A stretch of DNA of 9,711 nt from JAFDVL01 sp043736395 (GTDB lineage: Bacteria; Acidobacteriota; Blastocatellia; RBC074): contig JAYTCQ010000431.1 in NCBI GenBank assembly GCA_043736395.1, positions 1-9,711 on the forward strand, read 5' to 3'. A model generated the notes under the pieces. It was given only the letters and a program-made list of their open reading frames with translations. It was not told the DNA's origin and did not search any database. The translations under genes and the position numbers were made by a program. Every line of letters begins with the position of its first letter. Within the stretch, counting starts at the first letter, position 1. Positions 1 to 6,420 of the stretch are shown here, piece by piece.

Positions 1-195
1 GCGGGGGAGTTTCGTATTGTAACCTCAACAGTTGGGACACGAAAAGATTTAGAAGAAATTTTAGCACTGGCCTCTGACGGCAGCATCCGATGCCGTGTCA
101 CGAAGGGTAAGCTCGATGACATCAATCAGATTTTTGATGACATGGAAAAAGGTAAACTTGTCGGACGCGTAGTTTTACAGATGGAAAATTTATGA
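1..195 (+). CDS. Zinc-type alcohol dehydrogenase, C-terminal fragment
   Basis: This is the last 64 residues of a medium-chain (MDR) zinc-dependent alcohol dehydrogenase, cut by the window edge; it reads open from base 1 and stops at TGA 193-195. The tail carries the landmarks of the family: a TSTVGTRKDLEEIL segment (the Rossmann-domain exit, where GTR-x-DL is typical), then a helix with ALASDGSIRC, then LDDINQIFDDMEKGKLVGRVVL, matching the usual 'L..IN..F..M..G...GR.V' ending. Such enzymes interconvert alcohols and aldehydes with NAD(P) in the cytoplasm. The catalytic zinc ligands and cofactor loop lie outside the window, so substrate and exact subfamily cannot be judged. Its stop overlaps the start of the following SDR gene in an ATGA arrangement, indicating one operon of two oxidoreductases with translational coupling. 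Confidence 0.85.
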   Translation, partial: AGEFRIVTSTVGTRKDLEEILALASDGSIRCRVTKGKLDDINQIFDDMEKGKLVGRVVLQMENL

Positions 196-1145
196 CCCAG
201 CGAATCACTTCAAAATTCAACAATCGTTCGACTGCAATGGAAGTAATCGAAGGGATTAATTTAACGGGTAAAACCGCAATTGTTACCGGAGCGTCTTCCG
301 GACTCGGCGTCGAAACTGCGCGTGCTTTGGCGGCAGCGGGAGCGGAAGTGATTTTGCCCGTACGCAATCTTCCGAAAGGCGAAGCAGTCGTGGCTGACAT
401 CCGAACTTCGACGGCGAATCAAGCTGGTTACGTGGCGGAATTAGACCTGGCAGATTTTGCGAGCATCCGAAAATTTGCGGCGGAATTTTTGAGTAGCGGC
501 AAGTCCCTTCACATTCTCATCAACAACGCCGCGATTATGGCTTGTCCGTTAACGCGTACGGCGCAGGGCTACGAAGCGCAAATTGCAACGAATCATTTAG
601 GACATTTTTTGCTTACAAATTTGCTTATTCCGGCGTTGGAAAAAAGCGCGCCTGCGCGGATTGTTTCGCTCTCTTCGCTGGGGCATCGCCTTTCGCCCAT
701 TGTGTTTGAAGACATCCATTTTCAGGAAAGAGAATACGATAAATGGAAAGCCTACGGTCAAACGAAGACCGCGAATTCATTGTTCGCAGTTGAACTGAAC
801 CGTCGTTTCAGCCCACTAGGAATTACGGCGAATGCAGTTCATCCCGGAGGCATCATGACAGGGCTGCAACAACATTTAACGATGGAAGAAATGACAGCTT
901 CAGGATGGTTCGACAAGGACGGAAATCCTCATCCGGTCTTCAAGAATATTGAGCAGGGCGCTGCAACTTCGATCTGGGCAGCGACCGCACCGGAGCTGGA
1001 GGGCAAGGGCGGAAAATATCTGGAAGATTGCAATGAAGCCGAAGCCTATTTACCAGAAAAAAAGATGTCTGGTGTCATGCCTCACGCGTTAGATGCTGAT
1101 GCAGCGGCGCAGTTGTGGGCAGTTTCTGAAGCAATGGTAGGATAG
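192..1145 (+). CDS. Short-chain dehydrogenase/reductase (SDR), retinol-dehydrogenase-like
   Basis: A cytoplasmic NAD(P)-dependent oxidoreductase of the SDR superfamily, 317 residues. Visible motifs in order: cofactor-binding TGASSGLG (32-39), a strand ending LDLAD (84-88) that contacts the adenine, NNAA (111-114), the structural Asn in NHLG (134), catalytic Ser in SLSS (159-162), catalytic Tyr188 and Lys192 in YGQTK, and the HPGG segment (217-220). The length and the conserved C-terminal part (KYLEDC, 'GVMPHALD', LWAVSE) fit the retinol dehydrogenase/WWOX-like bacterial SDR group; the substrate is unknown. The start at 192 overlaps the stop of the upstream dehydrogenase (ATGA), with GGA about six bases upstream as a weak ribosome site. 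An alternative ATG at 237 gives a more usual N-terminus (MEVIEGINLTGK) but has no visible ribosome site. The TAG stop (1143-1145) lies inside a REP-like repeat unit. Confidence 0.93.
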   Translation: MTQRITSKFNNRSTAMEVIEGINLTGKTAIVTGASSGLGVETARALAAAGAEVILPVRNLPKGEAVVADIRTSTANQAGYVAELDLADFASIRKFAAEFLSSGKSLHILINNAAIMACPLTRTAQGYEAQIATNHLGHFLLTNLLIPALEKSAPARIVSLSSLGHRLSPIVFEDIHFQEREYDKWKAYGQTKTANSLFAVELNRRFSPLGITANAVHPGGIMTGLQQHLTMEEMTASGWFDKDGNPHPVFKNIEQGAATSIWAATAPELEGKGGKYLEDCNEAEAYLPEKKMSGVMPHALDADAAAQLWAVSEAMVG

Positions 1146-1245
1146 GCGTCCCGCCTTTCCATAAACTAAGCAAAGCGAAGTTTGGAGAAATTGCAGGCGA
1201 GGACTTTTCTAGCCACTGAGGACAGGCGGGGACGCCTATCCTGCC
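1140..1245. repeat. Inverted pair of REP-like palindromic units
   Basis: Two copies of one short unit face each other. The left copy (1140-1155, GGATAGGCGTCCCGCC) is the reverse complement of the right arm (1225-1241, GGCGGGGACGCCTATCC) except for one extra G on the right. Each unit is itself a small imperfect hairpin (AGGCG-GGA-CGCCT). A third copy occurs at 6396-6420. About 70 bases separate the arms. The arrangement matches that of REP doublets (REPINs/BIMEs), which in other bacteria are mobilised by RAYT (TnpA-REP) transposases; the assignment here is by structure only. The pair fills nearly the whole gap between the SDR stop, which it contains, and the exonuclease start nine bases downstream. 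Confidence 0.7.
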
Positions 1246-1249
1246 TTTT

Positions 1250-1774
1250 ATGGAACCATTTGTTGCGATAGATTTTGAGACCGCAGATTTCGGGCGTGAC
1301 AGCGCTTGCGCAGTTGCATTAGTGCGCGTCGAAAATAATCAAATCGTAGCCAAGACCCATGCATTAATCCGTCCTCCACGTTCACGATTTCAATTCACTT
1401 ACATTCACGGCATCACCTGGGAACAGGTTAGGAATGAACCTGCTTTTGGTGAAGTCTGGCCGGTGCTGGAAGAATATCTGGAAGGGGCAAAATTCTTCGT
1501 CGCGCATAACGCGCCATTCGATCGAGGAGTTCTGGAGCATTGTTGTTATGCCGCAGGCTTGGCTCCTCCGCGCCTGCCATTCAAATGTACCGTGCAACTC
1601 GCGCGAAAAATTTGGAAGCTCCCATCGAATAAACTGAATCTCGTGTGCGAACATTTGAATATCCCACTTAAACATCACGATGCACTTTCGGATGCGGAAG
1701 GCTGTGCGAAAATTGTGATTGCCGCGATGGAATATCATCATGAAAATCTAATCGCTAAACCCCTAGCTTGGTAG
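1250..1774 (+). CDS. DEDDh 3'-5' exonuclease (DnaQ-like, stand-alone domain)
   Basis: A 174-residue RNase-T/DnaQ-fold exonuclease. All five catalytic residues of the DEDDh class are visible: Asp8 and Glu10 in the ExoI motif (AIDFET), Asp91 in ExoII (HNAPFD, 86-91), and His143 and Asp148 in ExoIII (HHDALSD). It should remove nucleotides from the 3' end of DNA or RNA using two metal ions. The TYIHGIT segment (50-56) is typical of DnaQ-like exonucleases. There is nothing beyond the domain: no polymerase, BRCT or GIY-YIG part, so it is a free-standing repair or processing nuclease and not the obvious replicative epsilon subunit. The start is the first ATG; no Shine-Dalgarno is visible, because the bases before it belong to the REP-like repeat. 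Whether it is co-transcribed with the SDR gene across the repeat pair is uncertain. Confidence 0.9.
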   Translation: MEPFVAIDFETADFGRDSACAVALVRVENNQIVAKTHALIRPPRSRFQFTYIHGITWEQVRNEPAFGEVWPVLEEYLEGAKFFVAHNAPFDRGVLEHCCYAAGLAPPRLPFKCTVQLARKIWKLPSNKLNLVCEHLNIPLKHHDALSDAEGCAKIVIAAMEYHHENLIAKPLAW

Positions 1775-1795
1775 TATTAGTTTACATTTTACTAT
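1768..1795 (+). promoter_or_regulatory. Candidate sigma70-type promoter for the S9 peptidase gene
   Basis: A TTGGTA hexamer (1768-1773) and a TACTAT hexamer (1790-1795) are 16 bases apart, each matching four of six consensus positions. The -35 overlaps the last codons of the exonuclease gene. Transcription would start about ten bases before the ATG at 1809. No good ribosome site is visible there, fitting a very short leader. AT-rich sequence makes chance matches common, so this is tentative. Confidence 0.25.
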
Positions 1796-1808
1796 TTTAA
1801 AATAATTT

Positions 1809-3893
1809 ATGACTACATTAATAATCTCCCGAAATTTATTTATTCTACTAATTTTCTCATTAGCGCTTTCAGCCCAAACCGCCAAGCATCCGCTAAAACT
1901 CGACGACATTGCGCGCTTTCGTGAAGTCCGCGATCCGCAGCTTTCTCCCGATGGGCAAACGATTGCGTACGTGGTTTCGGCGATTGATGTAAAGGAAGAT
2001 AAAAGCATTTCGCACGTGTGGACGATCAGCTACGACGGCAAAACGAACCGTCAAATGACGGCGAGTCAGGAAAGCGAAACAGCTCCGCGCTGGAGTCCTG
2101 ACGGCAAATATCTCGCGTTCACTTCTTCACGTCCGGGGACGGCGAAAGGCAATCAGGTTTGGTTGCTGGATCGAAGCGGCGGTGAAGCTGTGCAGTTGAC
2201 GGATACGAAAGGGAAGCTGCAAAGCTACGAATGGTCACCTGATTCCAAGCGACTGGCTCTCGTGATTGGTGACTCTGATCCCGATGCAGATGCAAACGCT
2301 AAGGCTGCTGAATCCGGCGGCAAGCCTAAAGCTTCGAAGCCGATTGTTTTGGATCGTTATAAATTCAAACAGGATCAGCAGGGGTACCTGGTGTCAGGTC
2401 GTCACAACTATATTTATTTGTTTGAGATCGCGACGAAGAAAACAGAGCGGTTGACGAAAGGAACCTGGGATGAATCGGCCCCGACGTGGTCTCCGGATGG
2501 ATTGAGCATCGCATTTTTTAGTAATCACTCCGCTGAATCTGATCGTGATCCGATTAACCAAATTTTTGTTGCCGAAGCTAAACCGGGAGTTATTGAAAAA
2601 GCGTTGACTCCGGTAACCAGTCGCGGTTCGCGTTCGAGTCCTCAATGGAGTCGCGATGGAAAATTTATAACATTTCTGGAATCAGACGAACGGAAATTTA
2701 ATGCCTACAGCATGGATCATTTGACGGTTGTCGCGACGGAAGGCAACAGCGTCCCGACCCGCATAAAATCAGTCGAAGCATTGGATCGCGGGGTCTCGGC
2801 TCCACGTTTTTCTGAAGACGGAAAGCTGATTAATTTTCTGGTGACTGACGATCAATCCGTCTATCCGGCGCAGGTGAATATTGCTTCAGGTGTGGTTACG
2901 CGGTTAATGAAATCGCCGGTAGTTTTATCTGGATTGGATTCACAAGGGAAGTCTTCAATCGCACTGGCTGGTGGTAATGCGAAGTATACCGAAGTCTATG
3001 CTGTCGAAAATGGAGCGCTGCGACAGCTCACGAAACACAACGATGATTTGTTGGCAGAATTGGAACTCGGACAAACCGAAGAAGTCAGCTTCAAGAGCAA
3101 AGATGGCACGGAAGTTCACGGCTTGCTGACCTATCCGGTTGGATCTGTGAAGGGCACGAAAGTCCCATTTTTACTGCGTATTCACGGCGGCCCGAATGGT
3201 CAGGATCAACATTCGTTCAGCACCGAAAAACAACTTTTCGCGGCGAATGGTTATGCAGTTCTGGCGGTAAATTATCGAGGCAGTTCAGGGCGCGGACAAA
3301 AATTCTCACGTTCAATTTTTGCAGATTGGGGGCATTACGAAGTCGAAGATTTGCAAGCTGGTGTTGATCACGTCATCAAAATGGGAGTGGCTGATCCTGA
3401 AAAATTAGGCGTTGGCGGATGGAGCTACGGCGGAATTTTGACGGATTATTTGATTGCGAGTGATACGAGATTCAAAGCGGCGGCGAGCGGCGCGGGCACT
3501 GCATTTACTGTGTCCTACTACGGTGTAGATCATTACATCACGCAGTACGATTATGAAATTGGCCCACCGTGGGAAGCAAAAGCCTGGGAGACTTATCAAA
3601 AACTTTCGTATCCGTTTTTGCATGCCGACCGAATTAAAACTCCGACCTTATTTTTATGCGGAGAAAAAGATTTCAATGTTCCGGTCTCCGGCAGCGAGCA
3701 GATGTATCAGGCTCTGCGCAGCCTCAACATTGACACGCAACTCGTCATTTATCCTAATGAATTTCACGGAATTTCCAGACCGAGTTATGTACGCGATCGC
3801 TATGAAAGATATTTGGCATGGTATGAAAAATATTTGAAGAAGCCTATAGCAGATGTGAAAAGTGTTGCTGCTCCCGATTCGCCACAACGTTAA
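1809..3893 (+). CDS. Secreted S9 family prolyl oligopeptidase / acylaminoacyl-peptidase-like serine peptidase
   Basis: A 694-residue peptidase of the S9 family (dipeptidyl-peptidase 5/acylaminoacyl-peptidase type), probably cleaving short peptides outside the cytoplasm. The N-terminus looks like a signal peptide: a hydrophobic run from about 8 to 21 ending LALSAQT, cleavage near 22-24. Residues 30-400 form a beta-propeller with TolB/WD40-like repeats (QLSPDGQ, RWSPDGK, EWSPDSK, TWSPDGL, QWSRDGK, RFSEDGK) that would limit substrate size. The C-terminal alpha/beta hydrolase has the oxyanion-region HGGP (459-462), the RGSSGRG loop (490-496), nucleophile Ser539 in GWSYGG, Asp621 in GEKDFNVP and His653 in EFHGI, so the catalytic triad is complete. 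An Asp/Ala/Lys-rich stretch (155-178) interrupts the propeller and looks like a flexible surface loop. Length is normal for the family. It begins 34 bases after the exonuclease gene. Confidence 0.94.
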   Translation: MTTLIISRNLFILLIFSLALSAQTAKHPLKLDDIARFREVRDPQLSPDGQTIAYVVSAIDVKEDKSISHVWTISYDGKTNRQMTASQESETAPRWSPDGKYLAFTSSRPGTAKGNQVWLLDRSGGEAVQLTDTKGKLQSYEWSPDSKRLALVIGDSDPDADANAKAAESGGKPKASKPIVLDRYKFKQDQQGYLVSGRHNYIYLFEIATKKTERLTKGTWDESAPTWSPDGLSIAFFSNHSAESDRDPINQIFVAEAKPGVIEKALTPVTSRGSRSSPQWSRDGKFITFLESDERKFNAYSMDHLTVVATEGNSVPTRIKSVEALDRGVSAPRFSEDGKLINFLVTDDQSVYPAQVNIASGVVTRLMKSPVVLSGLDSQGKSSIALAGGNAKYTEVYAVENGALRQLTKHNDDLLAELELGQTEEVSFKSKDGTEVHGLLTYPVGSVKGTKVPFLLRIHGGPNGQDQHSFSTEKQLFAANGYAVLAVNYRGSSGRGQKFSRSIFADWGHYEVEDLQAGVDHVIKMGVADPEKLGVGGWSYGGILTDYLIASDTRFKAAASGAGTAFTVSYYGVDHYITQYDYEIGPPWEAKAWETYQKLSYPFLHADRIKTPTLFLCGEKDFNVPVSGSEQMYQALRSLNIDTQLVIYPNEFHGISRPSYVRDRYERYLAWYEKYLKKPIADVKSVAAPDSPQR

Positions 3894-4243
3894 TTTTGTA
3901 AATCTTTATTGACGATAGAGTTACGAAATTATTGATTGATGAGAGACCGAGTGGTGTTGGATGAACTTTTGTAATTCGTCTATAACGAGCTGCGCCGAGT
4001 AGCTTCTCGTCAAATTTCGAAAGAACGAAAAATCGTACATTGCAACCGACTGCCCTTGTCCATGAAGTTTTTTGCGACAATTACACTAGCAAAACACCTG
4101 GCGATTCTAAAATCCGACACGAACACGAAATATTTGGCGGAAAAAATAAATTTCGAAATTATTGTTACTTAGATTTTAGAAACTAAAGTACAATCACGCT
4201 CCGTTAGCCCCTCCACAACTTCACACCAACAAAGGAAAAAATT
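3894..4243. other. AT-rich intergenic region between the S9 peptidase and orphan genes
   Basis: There is no convincing gene on either strand. No hairpin with a T-run is evident directly after the peptidase stop, so how that transcript ends is unclear. The 11-mer AAATTTCGAAA appears twice, at 4012-4022 and 4148-4158; the second belongs to a perfect 12-bp palindrome AATTTCGAAATT (4149-4160). These lie upstream of the candidate promoter at 4165-4194 and could be regulator sites, though low-complexity AT-rich DNA produces such words by chance. Confidence 0.5.
4165..4194 (+). promoter_or_regulatory. Candidate promoter of the orphan gene, with an internal dyad
   Basis: A good -10 hexamer TACAAT (4189-4194) lies 50 bases before the ATG at 4244. 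The best -35 is weak (TTACTT, 4165-4170, spacer 18). The spacer contains a perfect dyad TTTAG-AAA-CTAAA (4175-4187), in the position where a repressor or MerR-type activator could bind. The predicted leader then carries a clear ribosome site, AAAGGA at 4231-4236, seven bases before the ATG. Confidence 0.35.
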
Positions 4244-5122
4244 ATGGCACTTCGAGTAATTCATTTGAGTGGATTTAATAGTTCAGATATTCGTGGAAGG
4301 ATAGTCGTCGAAACTTCCATTATGACTGCTCAAGCACTGAGCCGGACGGCGGATGGATGTCTGTGTTGGTCGGATGTACGATTTTTGGATGATGCGTTTG
4401 GGAAGTTGATGGTGTTGGACAAGGAGGGAATCACCTATCGCAAAGGCTTGCGTATGTCGGCTGGGCGGCATTTATTTTCGATCCTGACAGGGAAGAAAAT
4501 TTTTCCGGGTCCAGGACAACATCCTTATCAAATCAAGAACAACATTAATGCTCCTGCGATCAATGTTGAAGGCGGGATGTCATTTCCAAATGCTTATGGA
4601 TTAGATGCCATTCACAGTGATTATTACAGTTTGGCAAGCCTGCAAATTGATTCTAAATACGGGCACTTTTGCAACGGACAATGGGATACATCGTTAAAAT
4701 TTAATGGACCGTTTTCTGGGAGTGCGAGTGCGCTTCCGATAGATAGGTTTTTTGCCGGTTATCAAAGAATGCTCAATAACGATACAACGCTTTGCCAGCA
4801 AGATAAGAACGATATTTTTGCGTACTGCGTCTTACAATTCTGGTCAATTTTTGGCAAAGGAGCATCTGTTTCGAGGGCAATTGGAGCTGGTGGCGGAGGG
4901 TCTGTTGCAGGGGGCGGAATGTCAAGTTTCTCAGCAACAAGTCTCACCGGCGTTTCGTTTAATTTTCCAATTCCGGTTCCTGCGTTACCGGCAAAATTTT
5001 CAAGTTCATTTCGACGTGTAGCTTTGGACTATGTGCTCTCTGCTCCCGGGTTTATAAATTTTGCATCGGCGTTTGGAATTAGCCCAAGTTATGGAGCAAA
5101 CGCCTATCCCCATATTCCATAA
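4244..5122 (+). CDS. Hypothetical protein with Gly-rich linker, family not recognised
   Basis: A 292-residue protein that I do not recognise. It is expected to be expressed: a clear ribosome site (AAAGGA, 4231-4236) sits seven bases before the ATG, a candidate promoter is upstream and a strong hairpin follows the stop. There is no signal peptide and no convincing membrane helix. Residues 1-200 look like a mixed, folded region with many aromatic residues (for example SFPNAYGLDAIHSDYYSL at 113-130 and FNGPFSG at 153-159) and five cysteines (39, 41, 143, 184, 195). Residues 212-225 are a glycine-rich linker (GAGGGGSVAGGG), followed by a Ser/Phe/Pro-rich tail including FPIPVPALPA (241-250) and a Tyr/Pro-containing end. 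The composition (Gly, Ser, Phe, Ala) suggests a structural or assembly-forming protein more than an enzyme, but this is inference only. It is monocistronic and convergent with the cyclase gene, 12 bases apart. Confidence 0.75.
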   Translation: MALRVIHLSGFNSSDIRGRIVVETSIMTAQALSRTADGCLCWSDVRFLDDAFGKLMVLDKEGITYRKGLRMSAGRHLFSILTGKKIFPGPGQHPYQIKNNINAPAINVEGGMSFPNAYGLDAIHSDYYSLASLQIDSKYGHFCNGQWDTSLKFNGPFSGSASALPIDRFFAGYQRMLNNDTTLCQQDKNDIFAYCVLQFWSIFGKGASVSRAIGAGGGGSVAGGGMSSFSATSLTGVSFNFPIPVPALPAKFSSSFRRVALDYVLSAPGFINFASAFGISPSYGANAYPHIP

Positions 5123-5134
5123 TTCATTCGAAAA

Positions 5135-6088
5135 TTATTTAATGGCTAAAGCATTAGGCGGAGAAGCGACTCCGCCTAATTTATTTAGCGGTGCGGAAGT
5201 AAATAAAAATTCATAGCTTTTATCTTCAGTACAAGCCTTCGCCAATGGGTCTAAATTAAACATCTCGCCAATCGGCATTCCCCACAATCCAATGATTGTA
5301 CTGTGCATCATCCCCCCTTTTTCTTCGGAAGCGGGATAGGCTTCGAAATCCGGATTGTCAGTTGCAATGGCTGCAAAATGATGATCCCAGAGAAATCTTA
5401 AAGAATCTTCGCCTTGCCGCAAGCCGCCAATTTCCAAGGCTCCGGGTTGCGCGAGCTGTTCACGTTGCTCGGCATTCAGCGTGAGATACCATTCAATCCA
5501 TCCAGTACGAACGATCAAAATATCCCCAGTTTGAAATTCCACATTTTGCCATTTGGCGGCGGCTGTTAATTGTTCAGCGGAAATTTCTGAACGTTTATTG
5601 GGAGCGAAATCTATCCCGTGCACGGCGGCAAATTTTGGATAGTCAATTAACACGCCGCGTCCGGCAATGCCGCGTCGCGCCCAATGTTCAATACCATTTC
5701 GTGTTCCGGCTTGTCCGGTAATCTGCTTCATCTGGACGCCGTTGTAGAACCCATGTTCAGGATGTCCGAAGTGCGTTAAGCCGTCCCACTGCGACGACGA
5801 TTGTGTATTGAAATTATCGTACACATCATCGAAAACATTTTTCCTGCGCGACCTGATTGAATGCTGCAAGACGGAACGAGCAAAGAGCGGTGGATGCGGT
5901 AATTCCAGTTCCCAATTGAGCGCGAAGACCTGACCGGATTTGACTAGACGAGAAGCAGCGGCTACACGTTCGGGAGTGAGCAAGTTGATAGTTCCGATTT
6001 GATCGTCGTCGCCGAAAACTCCCCACGCGGAACGCGGCGGAGCATCGGATTTGATGGGTAATTCGTCGAACGAAGGTAATGTATTCAT
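5135..6088 (-). CDS. Cyclase family protein (kynurenine formamidase-like metal-dependent hydrolase)
   Basis: A 317-residue cytoplasmic protein of the cyclase/KynB superfamily, whose members include arylformamidases and similar metal-dependent amide or ester hydrolases. Recognisable parts: WGVFGDDDQIGTINLLTPERV near the N-terminus (22-42), QWDGLTHFGHPEHGFYNG (100-117), GRGVLIDYPKF (144-154), the GDILIVRTGW strand (188-197), and MMHSTIIGLWGMPIGEMFNLDPLA (260-283) with likely active-site His262 and Glu275. The usual HxGTHxDxxxH motif reads QSSSQWDGLTH here (96-106), keeping Asp102 and His106 while both first histidines are Gln. The frame is open further upstream to an ATG at 6151, but I chose the ATG at 6088: it has AAGGAA six bases before it and starts the family-like MNTLPSFDELP, whereas the extra 21 residues are Lys/Asn/Cys-rich and overlap the promoter. 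The substrate is unknown and no tryptophan-pathway genes are nearby. Confidence 0.9.
   Translation of the reverse strand: MNTLPSFDELPIKSDAPPRSAWGVFGDDDQIGTINLLTPERVAAASRLVKSGQVFALNWELELPHPPLFARSVLQHSIRSRRKNVFDDVYDNFNTQSSSQWDGLTHFGHPEHGFYNGVQMKQITGQAGTRNGIEHWARRGIAGRGVLIDYPKFAAVHGIDFAPNKRSEISAEQLTAAAKWQNVEFQTGDILIVRTGWIEWYLTLNAEQREQLAQPGALEIGGLRQGEDSLRFLWDHHFAAIATDNPDFEAYPASEEKGGMMHSTIIGLWGMPIGEMFNLDPLAKACTEDKSYEFLFTSAPLNKLGGVASPPNALAIK
5153..5188 (+). terminator. Terminator-like hairpin downstream of the orphan gene, inside the cyclase gene
   Basis: A perfect 11-bp stem (ATTAGGCGGAG at 5153-5163, CTCCGCCTAAT at 5170-5180) with a 6-base loop is followed by TTATTTA. It lies 30 bases after the orphan stop and within the last codons of the convergent cyclase gene, so it could end the orphan transcript. 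The T-tract is interrupted, so termination may be incomplete. On the minus strand no T-run follows directly. Confidence 0.6.
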
Positions 6089-6094
6089 GAAGTG

Positions 6095-6100
6095 TTCCTT
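6095..6100 (-). promoter_or_regulatory. Ribosome binding site fixing the cyclase start
   Basis: On the minus strand AAGGAA is followed by six bases and the ATG at 6088. No comparable site precedes the more distal in-frame ATG at 6151, so this site decides the start. Confidence 0.75.
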
Positions 6101-6140
6101 ATTATGATTTTTGGGTTTTTTATCTTTACAGCAGACAAAG

Positions 6141-6169
6141 ATTATAAACAAGCGAAGTAGCGCATTCAG
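6141..6169 (-). promoter_or_regulatory. Candidate sigma70 promoter of the cyclase gene
   Basis: On the minus strand there is a perfect -10 TATAAT (6141-6146), with CTGAAT (6164-6169) 17 bases upstream as a three-of-six -35. Transcription would start near 6134, giving a leader of about 45 bases that contains the AAGGAA ribosome site. It excludes the longer ORF start at 6151, which would lie upstream of the transcription start. Confidence 0.5.
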
Positions 6170-6183
6170 ACAGGGAAGGAGCT

Positions 6184-6334
6184 TTTTTCATCCACGAAGG
6201 ACACGAAGAAACACGAAGGGGGAAGAGGCTCGTAGCTTTGGGCGATTAGCTCTCAGTCAACCCGGCTAACATCTAAATTATAATGGCTATCGCTCTTCCC
6301 CTTCGTGCTTCTTCGTGTCCTTCGTGGATGAAAA
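6184..6334. repeat. MITE-like element with 43-base inverted arms
   Basis: The left arm (6184-6228) and right arm (6292-6334) are reverse complements over about 43 bases, apart from one A/G difference and one extra G. The arm core contains CCACGAAGGACACGAAGA, itself built of the repeated word ACGAAG(G/A). The 63-base centre has no ORF. From memory, similar 'ttcgtgtccttcgtgg' words recur in intergenic DNA of several environmental phyla, which points to a non-autonomous mobile or REP-type element; this is not verified here. It lies 96 bases upstream of the cyclase start, just beyond the candidate promoter. Confidence 0.75.
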
Positions 6335-6373
6335 TTCAGAGTTTCTGCTAAGAATTGAGTAATGCAATAGATT

Positions 6374-6395
6374 AGCGTTTGCGGTAAACGCTTTT
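6374..6395 (+). terminator. Short hairpin followed by TTTT
   Basis: AGCGTTT (6374-6380) and AAACGCT (6386-6392) form a 7-bp stem with a 5-base loop, ending in TTTT. It resembles a minimal intrinsic terminator on the plus strand, but no plus-strand gene precedes it within 1.2 kb. It sits between the MITE-like element and a REP-like unit and may be part of the repeat block. Confidence 0.25.
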
Positions 6396-6420
6396 GACAG
6401 GCGGGACGCCTATCGTACCT
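6396..6420. repeat. REP-like palindromic unit, third copy
   Basis: GACAGGCGGGACGCCTATC followed by GTACCT is a near copy of the unit at 1221-1245, in the same orientation, lacking one G and differing in the trailing bases. The unit folds as AGGCG-GGA-CGCCT. It is single here, with no inverted partner nearby, and lies 62 bases beyond the MITE-like element. Confidence 0.7.

Noticed and set aside
1250..1774. Assignment as DNA polymerase III epsilon subunit (dnaQ)
   Set aside because: The catalytic residues fit any DEDDh exonuclease; the protein is short, lacks the polymerase-binding tail, and no replication genes are nearby.
3844..4080. 78-residue minus-strand ORF at the end of the peptidase gene
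   Set aside because: It overlaps the peptidase C-terminus antisense, lacks a ribosome site and shows no recognisable motif.
4752..5021. 89-residue alternative frame inside the orphan gene
   Set aside because: It is out of frame with the 292-residue ORF that has the ribosome site and promoter; no start signal of its own.
6089..6151. Upstream extension of the cyclase gene to the ATG at 6151
   Set aside because: The 21 extra residues are Cys/Lys/Asn-rich and unlike the family; the TATAAT box falls across this ATG and a good ribosome site serves the ATG at 6088.
6184..6420. CRISPR-like array
   Set aside because: The repeats are inverted arms and a single different unit, not evenly spaced direct repeats with unique spacers, and no cas genes are present.
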